A stretch of DNA of 64,000 nucleotides from Mobilicoccus caccae (GCF_030161635.1 NZ_BSUO01000001.1:3949199-4013198), one strand, 5' to 3'. Positions 54,726-63,421 are shown, numbered from the stretch's first letter. Notes: generated by a model not told the origin, from the letters alone. Numbers and translations are program-made.

Positions 54726-55690
54726 TGACCCCCACCACCGCTGTCGCCGATGCACTCGACGAGGACACCACCGCGCCTGCCGCACTGCCCGCCGGCGACG
54801 AGGACCCCGCCGCGCGCGCGGACACCGGACGAGGCCGCAAGCGAACCAGCAAGCCGGTGCTTGCCGCACCGACTCCCGCACCGCCCGCGCCCGCAGGAGC
54901 GCCAGGGATCGCCGCTGCCGCGTCCGGCGCGCGGCTGGACTCCCAGATCGCCTACCTGACGCGGGTCCTGAAGATGCCCACGATCGGGCGGACCTGGGCC
55001 GACCTGGCCGACCAGGCCCGCGACCTGGGCTGGTCCCACGAGGAGTACCTCGCCGCCGTGCTCGAGCGCCAGGCCGCTGACCGCGAGTCCGCCGGGACGA
55101 TGATGCGCATCCGCACCGCGCACTTCCCCGCGATGAAGACCCTCGAAGACTTCAACTACGACCACCTGCCCTCGCTACGCCGCGACGTCCTGGCCCACCT
55201 CGCCACGTCCACCTACGTGCCGAAGGCCGAGAACGTCGTCCTGCTCGGCCCGCCCGGCATCGGCAAGACCCACCTCGCCATCGGCCTCGGGATCAAGGCC
55301 GCGCAGAACGGTCACAGCGTCCTGTTCGACACCGCGTCCGCGTGGATCAACCGCCTCACCATCGCCCACCAGGGCGGTCAGCTCGACGCCGAGCTGAAGA
55401 AGATCCGCCGCTACAAGCTGATCATCGTCGACGAGGTCGGCTACATCCCCTTCGACACCGACGCCGCGAACCTGTTCTTCCAGCTCGTCGCCTCACGCTA
55501 CGAACAAGGCTCGATCATCGTCACCTCGAACCTGCCCTTCGGCCGCTGGGGCGAGACCTTCAGCGACGACGTCGTCGCCGCAGCCATGATCGACCGCCTC
55601 GTCCACCACGCCGAAGTCCTCGCCCTATCCGGCGACTCCTACCGCACCCGCGCCCGCCGCGACCTACTCGCCCAAGACCGCGACCGCTGA
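54725..55690 (+). CDS. istB: IS21 ATPase IstB
   Basis: The 321-residue AAA+ protein selects targets and stimulates IstA. It has Walker A LLGPPGIGKTHLAIGLG, Walker B KLIIVDEVGYIPFD and the sensor segment SIIVTSNLPFGRWGE. It carries an Ala/Pro-rich N-terminal extension of about 70 residues compared with typical IstB proteins of about 250. It appears intact. Confidence 0.93.
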   Translation: MTPTTAVADALDEDTTAPAALPAGDEDPAARADTGRGRKRTSKPVLAAPTPAPPAPAGAPGIAAAASGARLDSQIAYLTRVLKMPTIGRTWADLADQARDLGWSHEEYLAAVLERQAADRESAGTMMRIRTAHFPAMKTLEDFNYDHLPSLRRDVLAHLATSTYVPKAENVVLLGPPGIGKTHLAIGLGIKAAQNGHSVLFDTASAWINRLTIAHQGGQLDAELKKIRRYKLIIVDEVGYIPFDTDAANLFFQLVASRYEQGSIIVTSNLPFGRWGETFSDDVVAAAMIDRLVHHAEVLALSGDSYRTRARRDLLAQDRDR

Positions 55691-55833
55691 ACAACCACCC
55701 ACAGTCACAACCGGCCCCACCGGCACACACAAGACGGATTGCCACCCGCGGCATGTGCGTGCGTTCAGTCCGCCAGTCAGCGGTACGGACAGGGGTGACC
55801 GTCAGGCCGGGGCGATGAGATCACAATCACGCA

Positions 55834-55859
55834 TTGACCGAATGAACGATATGGGTCAA
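55834..55859. promoter_or_regulatory. Candidate operator for the passenger operon
   Basis: TTGACC (55834-55839) and GGTCAA (55854-55859) form a 26-bp dyad ending 8 bp before the hydrolase start. The TetR gene of the same operon is the obvious candidate to bind it. Confidence 0.55.
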
Positions 55860-55867
55860 AGTGTCTC

Positions 55868-56710
55868 ATGCTCAATCGCAAAAACAACCCACCCGCCTCG
55901 ATCGTGGTGGAGCGAGCCGACTCGCGCGTGCACGCCTGGGTCACCGGGCCCACCGAGGCACCGCTCATCGTCCTGACGCACGGGGCGGCCATGGACCATC
56001 GGATGTTCGATCCGCAGGTGGAGCCCTTGGTCGAGGCCGGCTATCGGGTCCTGACGTGGGACCTTCGTGGTCACGGGGACTCGCAGCCGCTCGGTCGCTC
56101 ACCGATTCTCGTCGGCGACATGGTGGACGATCTGCTCGCACTGCTCGAGCGCCTGGACGTGAGGGGACCTATCTGCGTCGGCGGTCAGTCGTTGGGGGGA
56201 TACGTCGCGCAGGAGCTGGCTTTTCTGCACCCGCAACGGGTGAGTGCGATGGTGATCGTGGGCTCGACCTGCATCACCCTGCCCATTCCGCGATGGGAAC
56301 ACCTGGCCCTCAGGTCGTCCGTCGCGTGGTTCGCGGTGTGGCCATGGGACCATTTCCGGCGCACCATCGCCCGCGCCACCGCTCTCACCCCGGACGTGCA
56401 GGAGTATGCGGCCGACGCCGCCTCCCGAATGTCGAAGCGGGACTTCGTACGGGTGTGGTCGGGACTGTCGGAGTCCTTGCACCCCGAACCGCACTACCGC
56501 ATCGACATACCGCTCCTTCTCGCCCACGGGGACGCCGACCGGACCGGCAACGTCGCACGCACCGCGGGCGACTGGGCTCGCAGGGACCCTCAGTGTCGAT
56601 ACGAGGTCATCCCGAAGGCGTCGCACAACGCCAACCAGGACAACTCGCCCGCCTTCAACCGGGTGCTCCTCGACTTCCTGGCCGAGCACTACCCAACGGC
56701 TCGTTCATGA
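55868..56710 (+). CDS. Alpha/beta hydrolase, IS21 passenger
   Basis: The 280-residue hydrolase has the oxyanion region LTHGAAMDHRMFDPQ, the nucleophile elbow GGQSLGG (Ser 108), the acid region AHGDADRTG and the catalytic His in IPKASHNANQ. It looks complete and resembles 3-oxoadipate enol-lactonase-type or esterase-type enzymes. It overlaps the TetR gene by 4 bp. It lies between istB and the right IS21 end and so moves with the element. Confidence 0.9.
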   Translation: MLNRKNNPPASIVVERADSRVHAWVTGPTEAPLIVLTHGAAMDHRMFDPQVEPLVEAGYRVLTWDLRGHGDSQPLGRSPILVGDMVDDLLALLERLDVRGPICVGGQSLGGYVAQELAFLHPQRVSAMVIVGSTCITLPIPRWEHLALRSSVAWFAVWPWDHFRRTIARATALTPDVQEYAADAASRMSKRDFVRVWSGLSESLHPEPHYRIDIPLLLAHGDADRTGNVARTAGDWARRDPQCRYEVIPKASHNANQDNSPAFNRVLLDFLAEHYPTARS

Positions 56711-57369
56711 CGACCCGACGCGACCGCCTCTTCGATGTCGCTGCAGACCACTTCGTCCGATTCGGTTTCCGCAAGGCCAGCATCTCCGGCATCACGCACG
56801 AGGCGAAGGTGTCCAAGGGCGCCCTCTACCTGGAGTTCGCCACGAAAGACGACCTGTTCACCCAAGTGGTGTACCGGGAGTTCCGGCTCTACCTGCAGGA
56901 CGCTCTGGCCCGCGTTCAGAACGACCCGGAAGGTGGTCGCCTGTCGCGCATCTACCGCCACTGCCTCGCCGCGCTCCTGAAGCGCGAGTTCCTGGTATCG
57001 CTGTACACCGATACCGACGGAGCCCTAACCGGTCTACTCGTTCAACACGGGCCGGAGCGATACGGGCCCCGCGTGGTCCTCGGGGAGACCTTCCTCGCAC
57101 GTCTGCAGCAGGCGGGACTCGTCACCCCGACCATTCCCGCAGCGTCACTGAGTCACACCCTCAGCGTGCTCACGACCGGCCCCCTCCTCGCCGAACCGCT
57201 GCTCCGCCGGGAGGACAGTCCACCACTGCGCGAAACCCTCGGAGCCATCAGCGACATGATCTCTACTTCATTCGAGATCTCCGGACCCGACGTCTCCGAG
57301 GGCAAGGAGGCCTTCGCCGATCTCGTCCAAGCGCTCATCAGTGAACTCGATCCCGAGAGGCTTGCTTGA
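56707..57369 (+). CDS. TetR family regulator, IS21 passenger
   Basis: The 220-residue regulator has the helix-turn-helix FDVAADHFVRFGFRKASISG, then ITHEAKVSKGALYLEFATKD, and a full ligand domain. It is co-translated with the hydrolase (ATGA). A TTGACC-14-GGTCAA dyad upstream of the operon is a likely operator. It is intact, unlike several other TetR genes in the window. Confidence 0.9.
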   Translation: MTTRRDRLFDVAADHFVRFGFRKASISGITHEAKVSKGALYLEFATKDDLFTQVVYREFRLYLQDALARVQNDPEGGRLSRIYRHCLAALLKREFLVSLYTDTDGALTGLLVQHGPERYGPRVVLGETFLARLQQAGLVTPTIPAASLSHTLSVLTTGPLLAEPLLRREDSPPLRETLGAISDMISTSFEISGPDVSEGKEAFADLVQALISELDPERLA

Positions 57370-57700
57370 CCGTTCTCCATCGACCGAGGCTCCTCGCGAC
57401 GGCAATAGAAGAGTGCATCAGCGCGTGAGCGGGGGTGCCGAGTTCTGTCAAGGAGGGCCGCCGCAATGGCGCCTACCCACATACGTGGCCGCTTGCGCAA
57501 AGCAGACGGCGGCTCGACGCCCGCGTCTTTCCAGTGCCTCGGTGCGGCCCAGTTCAACGCGCGCTTCTCGACAGGTGAGGACGACCACGAACGCGGCGGC
57601 TATCTGGCTTCCGAGGAACCGTGCGTGACCAGGACCACAACTCCGGCTTCACCGTACGAGAGTGATGTCGGACACACACGACCGTCGGCGCGTGCTCAGA
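57370..57700. other. Non-coding tail of the IS21 element
   Basis: About 330 bp separate the TetR stop from the right terminal repeat. A 94-codon frame from ATG 57466 has an AAGGAGGG ahead of it, but it reads into the terminal repeat and has no family similarity, so I do not call it as a gene. Confidence 0.45.
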
Positions 57701-57752
57701 CTGCTCAGTTTTCAGCCGTCGACATCTGCTCAGTTTTCACCCGTCGTTGACA

Positions 57753-57971
57753 GCCTCACTTGGCAACGGTCAGCTCGCGGTCGGGGACCGGGTGTCGGAG
57801 GCCCAGCTCCAGCTCTTGATGGGCATGGGCCGTGACTCGATCACCGGCGACCCGCTCGGCCTCGCGTTCCCTGTCTACAAGTCGGTCCCGGAGCGGGTCG
57901 AGGCGCGGATCGCCGATCTCGACACATCGCTGAGTCCGGGCGTGAAAGGTGAGGCGATCGCTGGGCCTTGA
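57753..57971 (+). pseudogene. MobF relaxase fragment 3, right part after the IS21 insertion
   Basis: After the GCCTC duplication the relaxase frame resumes with LGNGQLAVGDRVSEAQLQLL, then MGMGRDSITGDPLGLAFPVY and VPERVEARIADLD. It ends at 57971 in a TGA supplied by the left end of another IS3-family fragment. Together with 53214-53253 it forms one relaxase segment split by the IS21 element. Confidence 0.82.
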
Positions 57972-58248
57972 CCCCTGTTGGTGGACACGGGGGTTTGAAC
58001 CGGCCTCGGTCTCCTGCCGCATCGTTTCTGGTTCAGGGAGGATGGGGCTCATGCCCAAGAAGTACACCGCTGAGGAGCGGGAGCGTGCGGTTCGGATGGT
58101 TCGTGAGCAGGTGCCAGAGTTCGGGTCGGTGACGGCGGCAGCCGGGGCGGTGGCGACCCGGTTGGGGATGTCACGGGAGACGATTCGCAACTGGTGTAAG
58201 CAGGACGAGATCGACGCCGAGGAATCGTCAAGACCTGTGGATGGGTGA
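57969..58248 (+). pseudogene. IS3-family OrfA fragment with left end
   Basis: TGACCCCTGTTGGTGGACAC at 57969 looks like an IS3-type terminal repeat. The frame from ATG 58042 (MGLMPKKYTAEERERAVRMV) encodes an OrfA helix-turn-helix (ATRLGMSRETIRNWCKQDEI) and breaks off at about 58230. No OrfB follows, so only the left end of the element survives. Confidence 0.7.
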
Positions 58249-58375
58249 GTTCTACGGGGTTGCTCGCGGTGAGCTCGACTTCGTGGCCGTCGGTGTTCGA
58301 TAGGTAGGCCGCGTGAGCTCGGCACCGATCGGGACCATCCACCACGTCGAGCTATGGGTCCCCGTGGCCCAGTGA
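58225..58375. pseudogene. Two short VOC/glyoxalase-like remnants
   Basis: On the minus strand, HAAYLSNTDGHEVELTASNP (about 58250-58320) resembles the C terminus of a VOC-superfamily protein. On the plus strand, GTG 58313 starts SSAPIGTIHHVELWVPVAQ followed by a stop, resembling the first strand of a VOC protein. They overlap in opposite directions and are non-functional debris. Confidence 0.4.
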
Positions 58376-58645
58376 CGATCGTTTACGGGTCGACCAACGA
58401 CCACCGACAGACGACCGTGAACCCCCAGGTCACCTTGACCCATAAACCCGGTCCACTGACACGCTGTGACCTTCGCCGGTAAATGGCGGTGTTCTGTCGA
58501 TGCTCCGTGGCGGCTTTAGTTGGTGGTACCGATGACAAGCGTGGTCTGGCCGTCCGTGGTCGAGAGTCCTGCCGCCGATGCGAGGGCGGCAGTGTCATCG
58601 TCCGCAGCTGAGGTGTGGTTCCCCCGGATCGTGGAGGGCTTCGGG

Positions 58646-59608
58646 CTACGCGGCGTCCGGGACGGACGCTGCGGTGGACTGCTCGTAGTTGACCGGTGAC
58701 ATCATGCCAGCCGCGCTATGCCGGCGTTGGTGGTTGTAGAATCCGTAGGCCCAGTCGATGACCAGGGCCCGGGCCTGGGCTCGGGTGTCGAACGCCTGCC
58801 GGGACAGGACCTCCCACTCCAGGGAGGAGAAGAACGCCTCGGCGGCGGCGTTGTCGAAGCACGACCCGACCCGGCCCATCGACTGGCGGATCCCGAGGTC
58901 GGCGCAGAGCCGGGTGAACGAGGTCGCCGTGTAGGTCGAGCCCCGGTCGGTGTGGAAGATGACCCGGTCGGACTCGTCCTCGCGCCAGATCGCCTCCTTG
59001 CCGCCGCGAGCGGTCACGGCCATCTGGATCGCCGCGCACGCCAGGTCAGCGTCGGGGTGGGCACTGGTGGCCGCGCCGAGCAACCGGCGCGAGTACAGGT
59101 CGATCACGGTGGCCAGGTACAGCTTGCCCTCGGCCGTGGGGATCTCGGTGATGTCGCCGACCCACTTGCAGTTCGGCGCCGGCGCGGTGAAGTTGCGACG
59201 CACCAGGTCCGGGAACTTGGGTGCGGTCTTGTCCTGCCTGGTCAGGCCGCTGCGCCGCTTGATGACGCGGGCGACCAGGCCTTGGCGGCGCATCGACTCG
59301 GCGACCGTCTTCTCGCTGATCTGCCAGCCAGCCTCGCGCAGGTCGGCGTGCAAGCGCGGTGAGCCGTGCAGGCCCTTGGCGTTCTTGAACGCGACGCGCA
59401 CCGCGCGGTCGACGGTGTCGCGGCGGCGGTCGGTGTCGGTGAACAGCCCGCTGGCAGCGCCGGGACCGTCGGCGCGCTTGATCCACTTGTAGAACCACGC
59501 TTCGGAGACTCCGAGCAGCGAGCAGACAAGGGCGTGTGGCACGGCGTAGTTGGTCCTCTGGTCGGCGATGAAGCGTGCCACGCTCACTTCGTCGCCTCCT
59601 TCACCCAC
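58646..59608 (-). CDS. IS3 transposase OrfB, copy 2
   Basis: This 320-residue protein is identical to the OrfB at 44379 except for Asn instead of Asp in VRRNFTAP. The catalytic Asp, Asp and Glu residues are all present. Confidence 0.93.
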   Translation of the reverse strand: MGEGGDEVSVARFIADQRTNYAVPHALVCSLLGVSEAWFYKWIKRADGPGAASGLFTDTDRRRDTVDRAVRVAFKNAKGLHGSPRLHADLREAGWQISEKTVAESMRRQGLVARVIKRRSGLTRQDKTAPKFPDLVRRNFTAPAPNCKWVGDITEIPTAEGKLYLATVIDLYSRRLLGAATSAHPDADLACAAIQMAVTARGGKEAIWREDESDRVIFHTDRGSTYTATSFTRLCADLGIRQSMGRVGSCFDNAAAEAFFSSLEWEVLSRQAFDTRAQARALVIDWAYGFYNHQRRHSAAGMMSPVNYEQSTAASVPDAA

Positions 59609-59874
59609 AGGACCACGGATCGCTTGAGGACATCACGCTCCATCCGCAGCTCGGCGACCTCGGCGCGCAGCCGTTTCAGCTCCTCGTAGTCGTCCTTGGA
59701 CAGCTCTCCATGACCCTCGCGTGCGGCACGGGCGCGTTGGACCCAGTTGCCCAGCGTGCCCTCGTTCACGCCAAGATCGCGAGCGACCTGCGCGATCGGC
59801 TTGTTCGTCTCCTCGACGATCCGGACCGCTCCCTCACGGAACTCCCGGTCGTACTTCTTACGCTTCTCTGGCAT
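59584..59874 (-). CDS. IS3 transposase OrfA, copy 2
   Basis: This 96-residue protein is identical to the OrfA at 45317 and overlaps OrfB in another frame. Confidence 0.93.
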   Translation of the reverse strand: MPEKRKKYDREFREGAVRIVEETNKPIAQVARDLGVNEGTLGNWVQRARAAREGHGELSKDDYEELKRLRAEVAELRMERDVLKRSVVLWVKEATK

Positions 59875-60211
59875 CTCGATCCCTCATTGTGGATGCCTCT
59901 ACGCTCCAGGGGGAACTTCAGCCACCACTCCACGTGAGACCCACCCGAGCCAGCACCCCGCTCACCTACGGGTGCCACAGCGCCAAGCGGAGCCGCATCC
60001 GACGCCGGCCATCGACATGGCGGAGCGTCTCACTTCTGCGATCCGGACCGATGCAGCCCTGTCGTGGGCACTCCGGCCGAGTCGCCTGCGTGGCGACCAG
60101 GTGAGGACTCACCCGCGCCCGCAGGCCGCGTTCTCGTACTGCTCGACCCTCGCCTCATCGATGCGCCCGAACGGTCCGCTGCGCCGCTATCGATCACCAA
60201 GCACGTCCACC

Positions 60212-60835
60212 TCACCGATCCGGCCGACCAGAGGGAATGCCGAGGAGGGCGATGTGAAGGTCCAAAGCGGCCAAGGCGAAGTCTAGGGACAGGCATGAGG
60301 ACAGCGCTTGCGCTCCTAACCCGTCGGTGAGGGCGAGCAGCGCCACGGCAGCAGTGTTGACATCAACGTCCTCACGGACCTGGCCCGCGTCCCGTGCCTG
60401 TATCAGCAATCCGACCATGTGGCCTCGCAACCGGGCATTACCCTCGGCCAACCTCGTTGCCGCAGCTTCGTGGGTCATGGCGTAGGACATGAAGGCCAGG
60501 GACACTCCTCCGGCGCCCCGCCGGGCATCATCCGTCGGCAGTAGGGAGCTCAACAGGGTTCGAATCTCCTCAAGGGGTTCCGGATCGTGCTCGCTCGCCG
60601 GTGATTCCGTCCCTGCACCACTGCCGTCGGCGAACGTGGCGGCGGCGACATCCATCGCGTAGTGGATCATCGCGTCCTTGGTCGGGAAGTAGTGCTGAAC
60701 CATCCCCGAGGTGACGCCAGCCTCCGCCGCGATCCGACGAAGCGACAAGCCCTCCAAGCCCTCCTGCGCAGCGACACGCAGAAGCGCCGACGCGATGAAC
60801 TCACGCCTCTGCTCATGATCGACCTGCTTCGGCAC
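60212..60835 (-). CDS. TetR family regulator
   Basis: The 207-residue regulator starts at GTG 60835 with PKQVDHEQRREFIASALLRV and continues with LSLRRIAAEAGVTSGMVQHY, a complete helix-turn-helix and then a TetR_C-type ligand domain. GGGAGG precedes the start; the frame upstream to 60922 has no family similarity. It is divergent to the SnoaL-like gene at 60958, its likely target; a weak dyad (CATT/AATG at 60904-60919) lies between. Confidence 0.9.
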   Translation of the reverse strand: MPKQVDHEQRREFIASALLRVAAQEGLEGLSLRRIAAEAGVTSGMVQHYFPTKDAMIHYAMDVAAATFADGSGAGTESPASEHDPEPLEEIRTLLSSLLPTDDARRGAGGVSLAFMSYAMTHEAAATRLAEGNARLRGHMVGLLIQARDAGQVREDVDVNTAAVALLALTDGLGAQALSSCLSLDFALAALDLHIALLGIPSGRPDR

Positions 60836-60957
60836 CCCCGTAGCCTCCCATGCCCCGCCGCCGACCCATCCTGGACTCGGCCTCGCTACCCACTCTCCTG
60901 TTACATTACGACTGAAATGCAAAATCAGACGCCACGGCCGTGAACTGGAGGTTCACC

Positions 60958-61497
60958 ATGAGCACTCTGACACCCACCAACACCGACATCCTCCGACAGG
61001 CATTCGATGCCCTGAGGACCCGCGACCTCGACGGATGCCTTGCACTCATGACCGAGGACTTCATCATCAACATCGCGGGAATGCCGCACCAGCGTCGCGG
61101 CGCGAAGGCCTGGAAGGAGAACGTGGCCGTCATCCTGACCGCATTCCCTGACCTGGACTTCCGCATCGAAGACGTCATCGCCCAGGGAGACCGTGTCGCC
61201 GTGCGGATGACCTTCACCGGAACTCATACCGGGGAGTTCATGGGCGCATCACCCACAGGCCGCCAGATCGAGTACGACAGCTACGAGATCTATCGCTTCG
61301 AGAACGGGAGGATCGCCGAGGAGTGGATCAACTCCGACATCCTGTCGCTGTTGCAGCAGGTCGGCGCGCTCTCTGGAACGCGATTGGCCGCCATGTACCT
61401 GGCCGGACACCGGACAAAGCTCGCCCTGGCACTGGGGGTTCTCCTGGGTGCCCTCGTACGTCACGGCCTCGGCCAAACCCCGGTGCCTTCTGCTTGA
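60958..61497 (+). CDS. SnoaL-like/NTF2-fold protein
   Basis: Residues 1-130 form an NTF2-like barrel of the SnoaL/ester-cyclase type (LRQAFDALRTRDLDGCLALM, then FPDLDFRIEDVIAQGDRVAV and FTGTHTGEFMG). Residues about 150-172 form a hydrophobic segment (LALALGVLLGALVRHGLG) that could anchor the protein. ATG 60958 follows GGAGG; an earlier in-frame start at 60940 is weaker. The substrate is unknown. Confidence 0.82.
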   Translation: MSTLTPTNTDILRQAFDALRTRDLDGCLALMTEDFIINIAGMPHQRRGAKAWKENVAVILTAFPDLDFRIEDVIAQGDRVAVRMTFTGTHTGEFMGASPTGRQIEYDSYEIYRFENGRIAEEWINSDILSLLQQVGALSGTRLAAMYLAGHRTKLALALGVLLGALVRHGLGQTPVPSA

Positions 61498-61646
61498 CTC
61501 CGCGGTTGTGGCCGGCCCGTAGTCCGGGCTCCCCATGTGGGCGATGATCAGCGGCACAGAGGGAAGCGCTCCAGGAGCCGGGCGATGTGCGAGGCGCCGG
61601 TGAACTGGTGCGTACCGGGTTGTGCGGAGTCGGAATTTCTGGTTTC

Positions 61647-62530
61647 TCATGCCACGGTGATGATGCTGTTGCGCTCGAACTCTATCGGCGTCATCCAGCC
61701 CAGGCTGCTGTGTCGGCGGCGACGGTTGTGCCAGATCTCCAGGTAGTCGAAGATCACGTTCGCGAGTTCGATGCGGGTGTTCCATTTGCGTCGGTCGAGG
61801 AGTTCGACTTGCATCCGGGACCAGAACGCTTCGATCATCGAGTTGTCGTAGCAGTCACCGATGCTGCCCATCGACGGCAGGAGCCCGGCGGCCTTGGCGC
61901 GGTTGGTGAAGGCCCAAGAACCGAATTGAACTCCCTGGTCGGAGTGGATCACCGTCCCCGCGGGCGCGCCCCGCCGAGTCGGGTGTCGATGGCCATTCCG
62001 AGCGCGTTGGTCACCAGCGCGGCGGTCGGTGAGGCATCGATGGACCATCCGACGACCCGTCGGGAGAAGGTGTCCAGCACGGCACAGCAGTAGACCTTGC
62101 CCTCTCGAGTGGGGTGCTCGGTGATGTCAATGACCCACAACTGGTTCGGTCCGTTACTGGCGAAGGACCGGTTGACCTGGTCGGCGGCGATGTTGTCCGG
62201 TTTGATCCGTTTCCACTTTGCTCGCCCGGCCACTCCGCGCAGGCCGGCACGGCGCATGAGCAGCTCGACCTGCCCATGTCCCACCGCGATGCCGCGCCCC
62301 AGGGTGAGCTCAGCGTGGACCCGCCGCCCGCCGTACGTACCTCAGGAGTCGAGGTGGATCCGGCTGATCACATCGGTCAGCCAAGCGTGGCGCACCGCGC
62401 GTTCGGACGGGGCCCGCTTCAACCGGGCGTAGTAGCCGGATTCCGACACTGCGAGGACACGGCAGGCCACCTGCGCGGGGATGTTCTCGGCGACCATCAC
62501 CTCGACCGCCGAGAACCGCCTTTTGGGCTC
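61647..62530 (-). pseudogene. IS3 transposase OrfB with nonsense codon and frameshift
   Basis: The frame begins near 62520 (AVEVMVAENIPAQVACRVLA) and meets a TGA at 62342-62344 where the family has a residue before GTYGGRRVHAELTLG. It continues with LWVIDITEHPTREGKVYCCA and shifts frame near 61975 within TRLGG, before TVIHSDQGVQFGSWAF and SMIEAFWSRMQVEL. One extra G in the GGGG run near 61975 would fix the shift, but the TGA remains. It is inactive. Confidence 0.82.
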
Positions 62531-62802
62531 GCGTCCTCCCGCAGCAGTTCAACGGCCCGTCGAGCCGCCTGGAGTTCGGTCTCGAGTTGAGCGATCCGGG
62601 CCTTTGCGGCCGTGAGCTCGGACTTCTCCTGGCTCGTCAGCCCCGACAGCAGACCCTTGTCGATCCGGTCCTGACGCCGCCAGGTGTAGATCGACTCCTG
62701 GCTGATGTCCAGGTCGTGCGCCACCTGCGTGACGCTTCGGCCTTCTTCGAGAAGGTCCAAGACCTTACGCCGGAACTCCGGTGGGTAACCTCGCCGTCCC
62801 AC
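62497..62802 (-). CDS. IS3 transposase OrfA
   Basis: This 101-residue OrfA starts MGRRGYPPEFRRKVLDLLEE, has a helix-turn-helix (VAHDLDISQESIYTWRRQDR) and a coiled coil (AKARIAQLETELQAARRAVE). It is intact, but its partner OrfB is broken. Confidence 0.85.
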   Translation of the reverse strand: MGRRGYPPEFRRKVLDLLEEGRSVTQVAHDLDISQESIYTWRRQDRIDKGLLSGLTSQEKSELTAAKARIAQLETELQAARRAVELLREDASPKGGSRRSR

Positions 62803-63019
62803 AACGACCTCCTGATGTCAGACACCAGAGTCCAGAATCACCGACGCCGCGGAACCCGGTACACACCAGAGCCTCCACCGAACCCGGGGCGATTCACTAC
62901 GCGTCACGTGGTTCAGCGCGGGCCTCTCCGCTGCGGTCGGCGCCGCAGCAGGCGAATCGGCAGGACAGCACTGATCCCGCAACACTCGCAGCACACAGCC
63001 GACCAGGAAGGGTCGATGG

Positions 63020-63421
63020 ATGACGCTCCGCCAGCTCCGCATATACACCGTCCAGGCAAACCACCGCGACGCGGTCTTTCACCGGTGGGATACCCAAGCC
63101 CGCCCCCTCATGCAGGAGCACGGCTTCACCTTCGTCGAGCAGTGGGAAGGTCGCGTCGACCCGGTCAGCCAAAACCTGCCGATCCGGGTGCTACGCCTCC
63201 TGCTCACGATGCGACACCCCAGTCGGCCGCGCTCGGCCAGCCACGTCTTCGACTTCGGCTACCTGCTGGCATGGGAGGACGAGACTCAGATGCGCTGCGC
63301 CTGGGATGCCTTCCTCGACGACCCGCGATGGCGGCACGCCAAGAGCATCACGCAGCGGGCCGCTCACGGCGAGCCAGTGGTCATGGTCACCGACCGCCTC
63401 CTGCACCCCCGATCGAAATGA
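63020..63421 (+). CDS. NIPSNAP family protein
   Basis: The 133-residue protein has the NIPSNAP dimeric alpha/beta-barrel pattern: LRQLRIYTVQANHRDAVFHR, EHGFTFVEQWEG and FGYLLAWEDETQMRCAWDAF with LDDPRWRHAKS. ATG 63020 follows AGGAAGGG. The function is unknown; bacterial members are often stress- or catabolism-linked. Confidence 0.8.
   Translation: MTLRQLRIYTVQANHRDAVFHRWDTQARPLMQEHGFTFVEQWEGRVDPVSQNLPIRVLRLLLTMRHPSRPRSASHVFDFGYLLAWEDETQMRCAWDAFLDDPRWRHAKSITQRAAHGEPVVMVTDRLLHPRSK

Larger units (their letters stand above)
53254..57752 (+). mobile_element. IS21-family element with two passenger genes
   Basis: This 4499-bp element is bounded by inverted repeats of about 52 bp. The left begins TGTCGACGACG and the right, read inward, TGTCAACGACG. 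Each contains the subrepeat GTGAAAACTGAGCAG and then a second, similar AACTGAGCAG copy, as is usual for IS21 ends. It holds istA and istB and then, before the right end, an alpha/beta hydrolase and a TetR gene. No other right end lies after istB. The GCCTC duplication shows that the whole unit transposed together. Confidence 0.88.
58614..59920 (-). mobile_element. IS3-family element, copy 2
   Basis: This 1307-bp element has the same ends and genes as the copy at 44347-45652. Its right terminal repeat has GGGGGAACTTCA, which pairs better with the left end (TTCCCCC) than the four-G version in copy 1. Flanks AGG and GCC do not match each other. The two copies in the same orientation enclose 13 kb of mobile debris, as in a composite transposon. 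Confidence 0.9.
61640..62830 (-). mobile_element. Decayed IS3-family element
   Basis: OrfA and OrfB remnants of an IS3 element differ from the two copies around 44 and 58 kb. The ends are not resolved exactly; related sequence at the two sides (TTTCTGG near 61636 and its inverted counterpart near 62845) suggests the borders. OrfB has lost its frame, so the element cannot move on its own. Confidence 0.75.

Noticed and set aside
57466..57750. 94-codon ORF at the end of the IS21 element
   Set aside because: It has a good ribosome binding site but reads through the terminal repeat, and its sequence has no recognisable domain.
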